Of a stretch of 64,000 nt of DNA, positions 1 to 7,793 are shown piece by piece. Both the position numbers and the translations under genes were made by a program. The notes under the pieces were generated by a model, which ran no database searches, had not been told where the DNA came from, and worked only from the letters and a program-made list of their open reading frames with translations. Within the stretch, counting starts at the first letter, position 1. Every line of letters begins with the position of its first letter. The stretch comes from Prosthecobacter gellanilyticus (GTDB lineage: Bacteria > Verrucomicrobiota > Verrucomicrobiia > Verrucomicrobiales > Verrucomicrobiaceae): assembly GCF_007992435.1 (NCBI RefSeq), contig NZ_BKAG01000033.1:1-64000 (forward strand), given 5' to 3'.

Positions 1-21
1 ACGGAGCAGCCGTGCCTCGTC

Positions 22-89
22 GACACCGCTCTTGTGCGCACGCTACGCTTTCCTATCTCGAGAGCATTCTCTGCGCACCTAGCGGTGTC
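22..89. repeat. interrupted inverted repeat
   Basis: The 9-base arm GACACCGCT at 22-30 is the exact complement of AGCGGTGTC at 81-89, and TGCGCA at 35-40 matches TGCGCA at 72-77. Together they can form a long interrupted stem. The right arm overlaps the 3'-end element at 81-132, so the two structures would be mutually exclusive. No coding sequence is supported in 1-132. Confidence 0.5.
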
Positions 90-132
90 GCGCCTTAGCG
101 CTTGCCACCGCACTCCGGGACGCTTCGCGACT
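81..132 (-). repeat. dispersed 3'-end element, copy D
   Basis: Read on the minus strand, this starts right after the stop codon of the LamG-like gene with the core CGCGAAGCGTCCCGGAG. It continues into a hairpin with arms GCGGTG and CACCGC and an inner GCGC/GCGC stem. The core is shared with copies at 38519-38567, 38652-38695 and 57912-57953. The position suggests a transcription-end or mRNA 3'-end structure. There is no T-run, so a classical intrinsic terminator is not certain. Confidence 0.6.
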
Positions 133-963
133 TCAGCGCAAATCACTCACGCCACCTTTGAGTTCGAAGAGTTGAGTGACTTCGGCATCGTTCAAGGCGC
201 GGTTGAAGACGGCGAGGTCATCCTGATGACCCACATAGGATGCGCCGAGCACGAGTGCCACGGATGCTGGATCCCAGCCGAAGGTTAGCTCCCAGCCATC
301 GATGCTGCCTTGCTTTTTGCCATTGAGGTAAAGCGCGCCGGAAGGCTTGGCAGACTTGTTGTTAATCTCGGAAAGGGTGAAGACCACATGTGTCCAGGTG
401 TCACGGGTGAAGGGTGGCTTGGAGACCTGCACCATGGGGCGCTTTTCAAAGGGGATGTCTGCCCACTGCTCGTTCGTGGGATTCCAAATCTCAAAGAGCG
501 GTCGCACCGCGTAGCGGAAGTAGCGCGGGTTCTCATCCTTGGAGAACTCGAGGAAGACGTAGCCTTTCTTTGTGTCATCCCCGGTGATTTGTACGGGATC
601 ACAGTAGCCGGGCTCCAGATCCTGATCTGGCGTGAGGCGCAGCCAGACAGAGACAGAGGCGTTCCAGCTTTTGTCATTGTAACCCAGCATGTTCACGCCG
701 CTGAACTGCGGGCGTGTGAGGCCCTTCTTCGGGAAATGAACGCAGCCGCCAAACTTGCCGCCGGTGGGGGAGAGTTTCACATCTTCGTTAGGCTCGCAGG
801 GGATGAGATCCTTGCCCTTCTTGATCATCGCTGTCTTGTCGCCCTTGCTGAAGTCTGCGTTCAGCGACGCGTCAAACGAGGCATGGAAGACCAGCGATGA
901 CTTGAGCGCATCCTGGGCAAAAAGAGGCGCGGCCAGAAAAATGAGAAGGGCAGGGAACTTCAT
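133..963 (-). CDS. exported LamG/concanavalin-like domain protein
   Basis: This 276-residue protein starts with a signal peptide (MKFPALLIFLAAPLFAQ). The body resembles a single LamG/concanavalin A-like lectin fold: an N-terminal SLVFHASFD strand, a middle region with WNASVSVWLRL, a WTHVVFTLS strand, a GALYLNGKKQGS hairpin and a C-terminal HQDDLAVFNRALNDAEV segment, which is the usual end of this fold. Such domains usually bind carbohydrate or act as passive modules; no catalytic domain is attached. The start at 963 was chosen because the signal peptide begins there; the open frame extends further upstream into recN. It lies 79 bases after recN on the same strand. Specific ligand unknown. Confidence 0.8.
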   Translation of the reverse strand: MKFPALLIFLAAPLFAQDALKSSLVFHASFDASLNADFSKGDKTAMIKKGKDLIPCEPNEDVKLSPTGGKFGGCVHFPKKGLTRPQFSGVNMLGYNDKSWNASVSVWLRLTPDQDLEPGYCDPVQITGDDTKKGYVFLEFSKDENPRYFRYAVRPLFEIWNPTNEQWADIPFEKRPMVQVSKPPFTRDTWTHVVFTLSEINNKSAKPSGALYLNGKKQGSIDGWELTFGWDPASVALVLGASYVGHQDDLAVFNRALNDAEVTQLFELKGGVSDLR

Positions 964-1042
964 GGTCGGAAACCAACGGGTGTGACCGTCCGGTCTTTGC
1001 GGACGGTTAGCGGCCGATTTTGAACCTAAAGTGATGCTGTCT

Positions 1043-2701
1043 TCACGCGGCAGCCAGAAGAGCCCGTGCATGCTCTCTAGCGGACTCCAGCTTGCCGCCG
1101 AGCATTCTCGCCAGCTCTTCCACGCGCTCGCCATCGATGATCTCGCGGATGGTGGATTTGGTGCGGTTGCCTTCGATGTCCTTGGTGACAACGAAGTGGC
1201 TGCGGGCCAGCGAGGCGACCTGCGGGAAGTGGGTGATGGCGATGACCTGATGGGTGCTGCCCAGCGAGGCCATCTTGCGGCCGACGGCCTCGGCGATGTT
1301 CCCGCCGACATTCGCGTCGATCTCGTCAAAGACCATGAGCGGGACGATGTCCTGCTTCGCCAGCGCGCTCTTCACGGCGAGGAGCACGCGTGACATTTCA
1401 CCGCTGGAGGCGGTGAGGCGCAGAGGCTTTAGAGGCTCGCCAGGGTTCGGGGCAAACTGGAAGTCCACTTCTTCAAAACCATGGCGTGCAGGTTCGGTGA
1501 GCGGGGCGAGCTGGGCCTCAAAGACGCTGCGCTTGAAACCAAGATCGGCAAGATGCGTGGCCACTTCCTTGGCGAGCTTCGGCGCGGTCTTGCCGCGTTT
1601 GTCGCTAAGATGCTTGCCGAGCTTGTCCACCTGCGCGCGGCGATCCTGGACGAGCTTGCCGAGACGCTCGAGCTCCTCGCCACGGTTTTCGATCTTCGAG
1701 AGCCTGGCTTCGGCCTCAGCCTGGAAGTCGAGGATGGCCTGGACAGTGGAGCCGTATTTGCGCTTCAGCGTCTGGATGGTGTGGATGCGGCGATCAAGCT
1801 GCGCGAGCTCGGCGGGATCAATCTCCAGTTCCTCGGCATAGTCCTGCACGCTGCTTTCCAGGTCGGTGAGCTCGATGAGGGCTGATTGAAAGCCTTCAAA
1901 CATCTTCGCGGAAGCGGGATCGATCTTCTCCAGATCATGGATGCTGCGGGCAATCTCGCGCAGGGCATCCAGCACGCCGCCTTCCTCACCGCTGAGGCGG
2001 CTGGAGATGGAGCCGCAAAGCTCGGCGAGACGGGCGCCGTTCGCGGCGATGCGGTGACGGCCTTCGATCTCCTCTTCCTCGCCTGCCTTCAGCTCAGCGG
2101 CAGAGATCTCGTTCACCTGGAACTTCAGCATGTCCAGCTGCTGGGTGCCGGCACGCTCGCTGTTTTCGAGGTCTTCGAGCTCCGTCACCGCCGCGCGCCA
2201 CTGCTTCCACGCTTCCTCATAGGTGGTTAGGTTATCCTCGACTCCTGCAAACTGGTCCAGCATCTCAAGCTGGCGTTCCTGGGAGTTCAGGGACTGGTGG
2301 TCATGCGGGCCGTGAAGATCCACCAGCAGCTCGCCGAGGGATTTGAGCACCTGGATGGTGACCGGGGAGCAGTTAACGAACTGTTTGTTCGCGCCGCCGG
2401 TGCTGATGGCGCGCTTGATCAGCAGTTCGCCGTCCTGGCAGGGCTCCAGCCCTGCCTCTTCCAGCACCGCATCCACGGCGCGGGTGTCCTTCAGATGAAA
2501 GCTGGCCTCCACAGCGCAGGTCTCCTGACCGGTGCGGATGAGGGTGCGGTCGGCACGCTCTCCCAAAATGAGCTTCAGAGCGCCGACGATGATGGACTTG
2601 CCCGCGCCGGTCTCCCCAGTCACCCCGACCAGTCCCGGAGCCAGGTCCCAGGTCACATCTTCCACAAGGGCGAGGTTACGGATTTTCAAGAAGGAGAGCA
2701 T
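1043..2701 (-). CDS. recN: DNA repair protein RecN
   Basis: RecN is an SMC-like ATPase that acts in recombinational repair of double-strand breaks. The 552-residue length is normal for the family. The N-terminal half begins MLSFLKIRNLALVEDV and has a Walker A motif GETGAGKS at residues 29-36 and the conserved DLHGPHDHQSL segment. A long charged coiled-coil region occupies roughly residues 150-350. The C-terminal half has the ABC signature SSGEMSRVLLA near residue 430 and Walker B LMVFDEIDAN near 457, then ITHFPQVAS. The start at 2701 is chosen because family members begin with this ML-L-I-NLALV pattern; an in-frame ATG at 2749 would add 16 unrelated residues and would leave no room for the promoter at 2720-2749. 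Confidence 0.96.
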   Translation of the reverse strand: MLSFLKIRNLALVEDVTWDLAPGLVGVTGETGAGKSIIVGALKLILGERADRTLIRTGQETCAVEASFHLKDTRAVDAVLEEAGLEPCQDGELLIKRAISTGGANKQFVNCSPVTIQVLKSLGELLVDLHGPHDHQSLNSQERQLEMLDQFAGVEDNLTTYEEAWKQWRAAVTELEDLENSERAGTQQLDMLKFQVNEISAAELKAGEEEEIEGRHRIAANGARLAELCGSISSRLSGEEGGVLDALREIARSIHDLEKIDPASAKMFEGFQSALIELTDLESSVQDYAEELEIDPAELAQLDRRIHTIQTLKRKYGSTVQAILDFQAEAEARLSKIENRGEELERLGKLVQDRRAQVDKLGKHLSDKRGKTAPKLAKEVATHLADLGFKRSVFEAQLAPLTEPARHGFEEVDFQFAPNPGEPLKPLRLTASSGEMSRVLLAVKSALAKQDIVPLMVFDEIDANVGGNIAEAVGRKMASLGSTHQVIAITHFPQVASLARSHFVVTKDIEGNRTKSTIREIIDGERVEELARMLGGKLESAREHARALLAAA

Positions 2702-2719
2702 GGTGATGGAAACTGATAA

Positions 2720-2749
2720 ATAGTGTTCGGGCGAGTATGATTCAGTCAA
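2720..2749 (-). promoter_or_regulatory. candidate recN promoter
   Basis: On the minus strand TTGACT at 2749-2744 is followed after 18 bases by CACTAT at 2725-2720, resembling a sigma-70 -35/-10 pair, 19 bases before the recN start. The same CACTAT -10 is seen upstream of rpmE. No experimental support; no LexA-type box was recognised. Confidence 0.4.
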
Positions 2750-2876
2750 GCGTCAATGCAACCAACGCTCAAGACACTTTTTGGAAGTCGTGGCTGGCAT
2801 GAGGGAGGATTGATCAGGCGGCCTAAGATTTAGGATTGACTGCTCTTGGCCCAACGGGTGAAAAACGGCGTCTCCC

Positions 2877-3923
2877 ATGTCCCAACAGTTTGATATTCAA
2901 CAATACAATTCTCCCCGAGTCACGGCAGGTCTGATCCTGGCCGGAATCGCCATGCTGCTCCTCGGAGTCGGCTGCTGGCAGTCGCTGAGGGCACTGACGA
3001 GGGATGGTCAGGTGGTGGAGGCCAAGGTCACGGAGAGCCAGCACGAGGAAAAAGGGGATAAGAGCACCTATCGCCTTCGCTATGCCTTCAAGCCTGCGGC
3101 TGATGGGCCGGAGGTGACGAGGAATGACTTTCTGGGCCGGAAAAATCTCTGGTCTGCGCTCCCCCAGTCTGACTATGACGCGGCGGTGAAGGCAGGCGTG
3201 ATCCAGGTGCGCTATGTGCCGAAGAATCCGGGGAACAACGCTCCTGTGGCCAGCCTTCCCAAACCGTCGGACATCTGGGTCATGATCGGTGGTGGAGCGT
3301 TTCTGATTCTCATCGCGGTCATCGGCTGGTTCGTGCAAAAGAAGAAGTCCGCCGCGGCTGTGCCTGTGGAACTGCCGGATGACGATGCCCTGGCCGAGGT
3401 GATGTCCCTACCGCCGATGGAACTGCGCGCGGCCCGGCGCACGCATCTGCTGGCCTTTTTCATGGCAGGCGTGCCTTTGATCGGCCTGGGCATCTTCCTG
3501 CTGCAAAAGCCTGGCCAGACCCTTTATGCCGTGATCTTCATCCTGCTGGGCCTGTTCTGCCATTTGAACGTGGCCTTCATCCGGTTCTTCTTCGATGGCC
3601 GTCTGGTGCTCTACACCAGCCTCATGAAGCGCACCGCCGTCAAGATCACGGAGGTGACCGGGGCCAAGATCGGCGGGATCCCCTCCAGCCAGCACGCGGT
3701 GTTTTTCTTCCTCTCCACGGTGAGCCGCGGAGACGTGATGCTGAACCTCCGTCTGTTTGAGAAAGAGGATGCCCAGGAGTTCTGTGCCCGGCTGGCCATG
3801 CTGAATGTGCTGCCACAGGTGGAAAACACCAAGATGGCGCACAAACTCGCAGAGGAGCTTTACCCCGCCATCGAAGATTCGGGCGAGGAGGAAGAAGAGT
3901 CCGGTGAGGGCGAGCCGGCCTAG
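2877..3923 (+). CDS. DUF3592-domain membrane protein
   Basis: This 348-residue protein has a first membrane segment at about residues 12-33, followed by an extracytoplasmic domain whose VVEAKVTESQ start and TYRLRYAFKP and VRYVPKNPGNNA strands match DUF3592. A second membrane helix follows near 132-153, then a pair near 191-210 and 216-238, then a soluble C-terminal domain ending in an acidic EEEEESGEGE tail. The function of DUF3592 proteins is unknown. It is divergent from recN with 175 bases between starts. The start at 2877 is the first ATG of the frame and follows a pyrimidine-rich stretch, the usual pattern here. Confidence 0.8.
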   Translation: MSQQFDIQQYNSPRVTAGLILAGIAMLLLGVGCWQSLRALTRDGQVVEAKVTESQHEEKGDKSTYRLRYAFKPAADGPEVTRNDFLGRKNLWSALPQSDYDAAVKAGVIQVRYVPKNPGNNAPVASLPKPSDIWVMIGGGAFLILIAVIGWFVQKKKSAAAVPVELPDDDALAEVMSLPPMELRAARRTHLLAFFMAGVPLIGLGIFLLQKPGQTLYAVIFILLGLFCHLNVAFIRFFFDGRLVLYTSLMKRTAVKITEVTGAKIGGIPSSQHAVFFFLSTVSRGDVMLNLRLFEKEDAQEFCARLAMLNVLPQVENTKMAHKLAEELYPAIEDSGEEEEESGEGEPA

Positions 3924-3931
3924 TCCAGCAG

Positions 3932-3957
3932 CGCCGCGCTTTTCAAGATGCGCGGCG
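3932..3957 (+). terminator. GC-rich hairpin after DUF3592 gene
   Basis: The arms CGCCGCGC (3932-3939) and GCGCGGCG (3950-3957) pair perfectly with a 10-base loop, 8 bases after the stop codon. There is no T-run, so it could be a processing or attenuation hairpin rather than a full intrinsic terminator. Confidence 0.35.
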
Positions 3958-3973
3958 TGACATTTCAGGCGAA

Positions 3974-4663
3974 GTGCGGCGGACATTGAAACCCTTCCTC
4001 CAACTCGCCTCGGCGCGCACTCCTGATGGTGCGGAGATGACGCTGCACTCCCACGACACCCATTTTTACATCCGGGTGGACCGTCAGCCGCTGATGGGAA
4101 CGAATGCCTCGGAGTCGGAAAAGGTGCTGGGGGATCTGGCCTGTGCGAAGTTGGGCGGCCAGAAAGAGGTGCGGGTCTTGATCGGGGGTCTCGGGCTGGG
4201 TTTCACCCTGCGTCGTGTGCTGGACCTGCTGCCCCAACCCGACGCAGTCGTGGAAGTGGCAGAACTGCTTCCCGAGATCGTAGCCTGGAACCGCGAGCAT
4301 CTGCGCGAGCTGAATGGTGCCCTGCTGGATGATTCCCGTGTGCTGCTGACGGTCGGAGATGTGTTCCCGCTTATCGAGCAGGCACCGAAAGGCCACTATG
4401 ATGCGATCATGCTGGACGTGGACAATGGCCCCATCGCCATGGTGCAAGATGGCAATGAGCGCTTGTATCAATCTCAAGGCTTCTCGGCCATCATGCGTGC
4501 GCTGAAGCCCAAAGGCCGCGCTACTTTCTGGTCGGCGAAGGATGATCCGCGGTTCGAGAAGCGTCTCACCAAGGCAGGCTTTAAAACCGAGACGGTGCCC
4601 TGCAAAGCGTATCCGCAGGCGAAGCGCTGCACGCATGCCATCTTTGTGGCGGAGCGGCCTTGA
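3974..4663 (+). CDS. spermidine-synthase-like methyltransferase-fold protein
   Basis: This 229-residue protein has a Rossmann methyltransferase fold of the spermine/spermidine synthase type. The glycine motif VLIGGLGLGFTLR lies at residues 68-80, the acidic loop after strand 2 reads VVEVAELLPEIVAWN, and strand 4 reads YDAIMLDVDNGP. Proteins of this type bind S-adenosylmethionine or its decarboxylated form. The substrate here cannot be told, and the full tetramerisation N-terminus of true spermidine synthases is short. The start is a GTG at 3974; an in-frame ATG at 4036 would remove conserved sequence. It is transcribed in the same direction as the DUF3592 gene, 50 bases downstream. Confidence 0.75.
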   Translation: MRRTLKPFLQLASARTPDGAEMTLHSHDTHFYIRVDRQPLMGTNASESEKVLGDLACAKLGGQKEVRVLIGGLGLGFTLRRVLDLLPQPDAVVEVAELLPEIVAWNREHLRELNGALLDDSRVLLTVGDVFPLIEQAPKGHYDAIMLDVDNGPIAMVQDGNERLYQSQGFSAIMRALKPKGRATFWSAKDDPRFEKRLTKAGFKTETVPCKAYPQAKRCTHAIFVAERP

Positions 4664-4727
4664 AGTTTGGTAGAAAGATTCTCTTTTGCTTGGGTTCTGA
4701 AATCTTTCTTCCCTTAATCTTTCTGCA

Positions 4728-5033
4728 TTATTGGTTCGGGGATTGGGTGTCTCCCGATGCCTCGTTTTCAGCAGGCTTCTCTGGTTCTGCTTCAGCCTCA
4801 GGCTTCGGCTGCATGTCGGGCAGCGAGTCGAGATACAGTTCCTCGACCTTTTTGCGCGCCCATTCAGTGCGGCGCAGGAAGGTGAGGCTGGACTTGATGC
4901 TCGGATGAAAATTGAAGCAGTTGATCTTGATCATCTGCCCGAGCATCTCCCAGCCGTAATGGTCCACGAGTTGTCTCAGCATCATCTCGAGGGTGATGCC
5001 ATGGAGGGGATTCTTGGGGCCGGCTGCGTACAT
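4728..5033 (-). CDS. VF530 family (DUF2132) DNA-binding-like protein
   Basis: The core [21 protein letters not shown]-type opening, a [14 protein letters not shown]-like middle and [21 protein letters not shown] match the small VF530/DUF2132 family, whose solved fold is a helical bundle related to SAP-type nucleic-acid-binding proteins. The family usually ends soon after the LYL motif; this one adds a tail of about 25 residues rich in Glu, Pro and Ala. The start at 5033 (101 residues) places NPLHG at residue 8 as in most relatives and is preceded by a pyrimidine-rich stretch. An alternative ATG at 5096 has a GAGG 10 bases upstream and would give 122 residues. Cellular role unknown. It is convergent with the methyltransferase-like gene and divergent from comF. 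Confidence 0.75.
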   Translation of the reverse strand: MYAAGPKNPLHGITLEMMLRQLVDHYGWEMLGQMIKINCFNFHPSIKSSLTFLRRTEWARKKVEELYLDSLPDMQPKPEAEAEPEKPAENEASGDTQSPNQ

Positions 5034-5127
5034 AGGGTGGGTGGCGCCAGGATAAGCGAATCTCGGCGGGAGGAAATCTGTTATCTTGCCTGTCATCGTC
5101 AGATCGCCTCAAATCTGGCCAATCCGC

Positions 5128-5943
5128 ATGTCCTATCCCGGTCCATCATCTCCCCATCAGGCAGAGCGCTGGTGGACGACTGTGGAGAGGAGGATGCTGC
5201 GAGTGGTGTATCCGTGCCGATGCCGGGCCTGCGAGGTCTTTCTACCTTCCGAATCAGCAGCCGCATCCAGGGGGCTGACGCGATGGCTGTGCGGAAAATG
5301 CATTGGCGAGATGGACCGGATCGAGGCGCCTTACTGCTCGATTTGCGGCGAGGACTTCGGCGGGGCGATGGATCGCGACTTCGTCTGCTCGAACTGCAGC
5401 GGGCGACGCCTGGCGTTTGAGTTCGCCATCTCAGGATTTAAGGCCAATGGACGCCTGCGGGAGGTGCTGCATCGCTTCAAATACAGCCGGGATCTCTCCC
5501 TGCGCGGCCTGCTGGCGGATGCGCTCATGACTGCCCTGGAGGAGCCGCGCCTGGCGAAGGAGGACCTTTCCCAATGGATGCTCGTGCCGGTGCCGCTGCA
5601 CTGGATGCGGCAGGTGCAGCGCAGCTTCAACCAAAGCTGGGAGCTCTGCCAGGAGCTCTCCGCCCGCACCGGCATACCGGCCGGCCAGGTGCTGTGGCGC
5701 ACGCGGAAGTCTGCCACCCAGGCCCGCCTGAACCGCCAGGAGCGGCTGGAGAACCTGCGCGGCGTCTTTGCCCTGCCTCCCCGGTGGCGTTTCTGGAGCC
5801 GGGGAGCAGATGTCCGGGGTAAAAAGGTGCTGCTGGTGGACGATGTCCTGACGACTGGCGCGACCTCCCACGAGTGCGCCCGGGTGCTGCGGAGAGAGGC
5901 CGGAGCAGAAAAAGTGGTGGTCATCACCGCCGCCCGTGGCTAG
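5128..5943 (+). CDS. comF: ComF family phosphoribosyltransferase-like protein
   Basis: ComF-family proteins are linked to natural competence and single-strand DNA handling. This 271-residue protein has the family layout: an N-terminal double zinc ribbon with Cys pairs in CRCRACEVF, CGKC, CSICGEDFGG and CSNCSGRR, then a type I phosphoribosyltransferase domain whose PRPP loop reads VLLVDDVLTTGAT at about residues 235-247. The conserved LVPVPLHWMRQVQRSFNQ segment is also present. The start at 5128 was preferred; an upstream ATG at 5086 and a downstream one at 5194 are possible, the latter lying just before the first zinc ribbon. No other competence gene is adjacent. Confidence 0.9.
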   Translation: MSYPGPSSPHQAERWWTTVERRMLRVVYPCRCRACEVFLPSESAAASRGLTRWLCGKCIGEMDRIEAPYCSICGEDFGGAMDRDFVCSNCSGRRLAFEFAISGFKANGRLREVLHRFKYSRDLSLRGLLADALMTALEEPRLAKEDLSQWMLVPVPLHWMRQVQRSFNQSWELCQELSARTGIPAGQVLWRTRKSATQARLNRQERLENLRGVFALPPRWRFWSRGADVRGKKVLLVDDVLTTGATSHECARVLRREAGAEKVVVITAARG

Positions 5944-5985
5944 TCTCACCCTCATGTCCGGCTCAGGCCGGGCCGTTTGACCCAT

Positions 5986-6003
5986 GCCAGGCGGGTGCCT
6001 GGC
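5986..6003 (+). terminator. hairpin downstream of comF
   Basis: GCCAGGC (5986-5992) and GCCTGGC (5997-6003) form a perfect 7-bp stem with a GGGT loop, 42 bases after the comF stop. There is no T-run, so terminator activity is only possible. The rest of the 132-base gap to accD shows nothing clear. Confidence 0.35.
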
Positions 6004-6075
6004 GCTCCGCTGGCTTGCCAATCCGGGGAGTCTGGGACAGCGGCCCTCCCGTAACTGGATACCAATCAAAACATC

Positions 6076-6903
6076 ATGGGATTTTTCAAAAAGCGTACTG
6101 TCAGCGACCTCGGCGAGAAAAAGAAAGACATGCCAGAAGGCTTGTGGACGAAGTGCCCGTCCTGCAACGAAAGCCTCTTCGAGCAAGCCCTGGCGAAGAA
6201 CCTGCGTGTCTGCACGAATTGCGGCTACCATTTCACCATCAGCAGTCCTGAGCGCATCGCCAGCCTGGTGGACGAAGGCACCTTTGAGGAGATGGATCTG
6301 CAGATCGACTCCGTGGATGCGCTCGGCTTCAAAGGTTACGTGGACAAGGTGAAGGCCTATCAGAACAAGACCGGCCTCAAGGAGGCTGTGGTCACGGGAC
6401 GTGCGAGCATTGAGGCCATTCCGGTGCTGCTGGCCGTCATGGACTTCCGCTTCCTGGGTGCCTCCATGGGCAGTGTGGTGGGTGAAAAAATCACCCGCGC
6501 CATTGAGACCGCCACGGCGGAAAAGAAACCTGTCATCGTCTTCTCCGCTTCCGGTGGTGCCCGCATGCATGAGGGTATCCTGAGCCTCATGCAGATGGCC
6601 AAGACGAGCGGCGCCCTGGCCCGCCATGCCGAGGCGCGCCTGCCTTACATTTCCGTGCTCACGCATCCCACCACGGGTGGTGTCACCGCGAGCTTTGCGA
6701 CCCTTGGCGATCTCATCATCGCTGAACCAAAGTGCATGATCGGCTTTGCCGGTCCGCGCGTGGTGAAGGAGACGACTCATGCCGATCTTCCTCCCGGCTT
6801 CCAGACGGCTGAGTTCATGAAGCAGCACGGCCTTGTGGACATGATCGTGGAGCGCAAGGACATGCGCTCCAGAATCGCGAGTGTGCTGCGCTACACGGTG
6901 TGA
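6076..6903 (+). CDS. accD: acetyl-CoA carboxylase carboxyltransferase subunit beta
   Basis: AccD pairs with AccA to transfer the carboxyl group from biotin to acetyl-CoA, making malonyl-CoA for fatty acid synthesis. The 275-residue length is normal. The N-terminal zinc ribbon has Cys27, Cys30, Cys46 and Cys49 (KCPSCNES and CTNCGYH). The crotonase-type core follows, with MGSVVGEKITRAIE, the oxyanion-loop region FSASGGARMHEGILSLMQM, and PTTGGVTASFATLGD. The start is the ATG beginning MGFFKKR, the usual N-terminus. accA is not nearby. Confidence 0.96.
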   Translation: MGFFKKRTVSDLGEKKKDMPEGLWTKCPSCNESLFEQALAKNLRVCTNCGYHFTISSPERIASLVDEGTFEEMDLQIDSVDALGFKGYVDKVKAYQNKTGLKEAVVTGRASIEAIPVLLAVMDFRFLGASMGSVVGEKITRAIETATAEKKPVIVFSASGGARMHEGILSLMQMAKTSGALARHAEARLPYISVLTHPTTGGVTASFATLGDLIIAEPKCMIGFAGPRVVKETTHADLPPGFQTAEFMKQHGLVDMIVERKDMRSRIASVLRYTV

Positions 6904-6943
6904 GTTCAGGGGCTCGCACGCCTCTTGATCTGACTTTATCTCC

Positions 6944-6972
6944 AACGGCTTCGAATGGCATTCGAAGCCGTT
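6944..6972 (+). terminator. perfect 13-bp hairpin after accD
   Basis: AACGGCTTCGAAT (6944-6956) pairs exactly with ATTCGAAGCCGTT (6960-6972) around a GGC loop, 40 bases after the accD stop. Only a short TTT follows. It probably ends accD transcription and sits just before the start of the metallophosphoesterase gene at 6991, so it could also influence that gene. Confidence 0.65.
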
Positions 6973-6990
6973 TGGCGTATTCTGGGGTTC

Positions 6991-7722
6991 ATGCCGGACT
7001 CCATCGCCTTCATCAGTGACATTCATGGGAACCTCCCTGCGCTGAGTGCCGTGCTCGCGGACATCGCCGAACAAGGTGTGACGCAGATCATCTGTCTCGG
7101 GGATGTGGTGGGTTATGGCGGCCAGCCTGGTGAGTGTGTGGATGTGCTGCGGGAGCGAGGCATCGTTACCGTGAAGGGCAATCATGACTCCATGGTGGCC
7201 GACGGCATTCCTGCGGGGGACGATGTGGGCATCACCATGGCCATGATGTGGGACTGGACTGAGCAGGCGCTGACGACGGATCAACGTCAGTGGCTAAGAG
7301 AGCTGCCCATGACGCTTGAGCATCCAGATTTTCAGGCGGTGCATGCCACGCTGAAGAATCCCGCAGGGTGGGGCTATGTGCTCACGGCATCTCACGCATC
7401 CGCGCACTTCATGCATCAGCAGAGGCCGCTTTGCTTCATTGGTCACTCGCACTGGCCGGCCTTCTGGGTGGCAGGAGAGACTGATGAGCGGAGCATCACG
7501 AGCCTGGAGAGCATCGACATGGCACTCAAACAACTGGTGAATGTCGGCTCTGTGGGGCAGCCGCGTGATGGGGATGAAAATGCCTGCTATCTGATCTACC
7601 GCCCCGAGCAGAAGGACGTGTGGTGGCGGCGTGTGCCCTATGACATTGCCGCCGCCCAACGTGCCATCGAGGAAGCAGGGCTCCCGATCAAGTTCGCGGA
7701 CCGGCTGCGTTTCGGCAAGTGA
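6991..7722 (+). CDS. metallophosphoesterase family protein
   Basis: This 243-residue protein has the calcineurin-like metal-binding set: D10 and H12 in ISDIHGN, D38 in GDVVGYGG, N64-H65-D66 in GNHD, and the GHSHW motif near residues 152-156. It resembles the YfcE/diadenosine-tetraphosphatase-like group, which hydrolyses phosphodiester or pyrophosphate bonds; the substrate cannot be assigned. The start at 6991 places the first metal motif near the N-terminus as in relatives. An upstream in-frame ATG at 6955 lies inside the accD terminator hairpin and was rejected. Confidence 0.9.
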   Translation: MPDSIAFISDIHGNLPALSAVLADIAEQGVTQIICLGDVVGYGGQPGECVDVLRERGIVTVKGNHDSMVADGIPAGDDVGITMAMMWDWTEQALTTDQRQWLRELPMTLEHPDFQAVHATLKNPAGWGYVLTASHASAHFMHQQRPLCFIGHSHWPAFWVAGETDERSITSLESIDMALKQLVNVGSVGQPRDGDENACYLIYRPEQKDVWWRRVPYDIAAAQRAIEEAGLPIKFADRLRFGK

Positions 7723-7793
7723 GCTGTGTCACGGCCTGTTTGAAACACGTTCCCGGATTGTCAGAGTCATGGCCATCGTGTAACACAGACTCC

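Noticed and set aside
5431-7284. 617-codon frame on the minus strand opposite comF, accD and the phosphoesterase gene
   Set aside because: It spans three intact sense genes and its sequence shows no recognisable domain.
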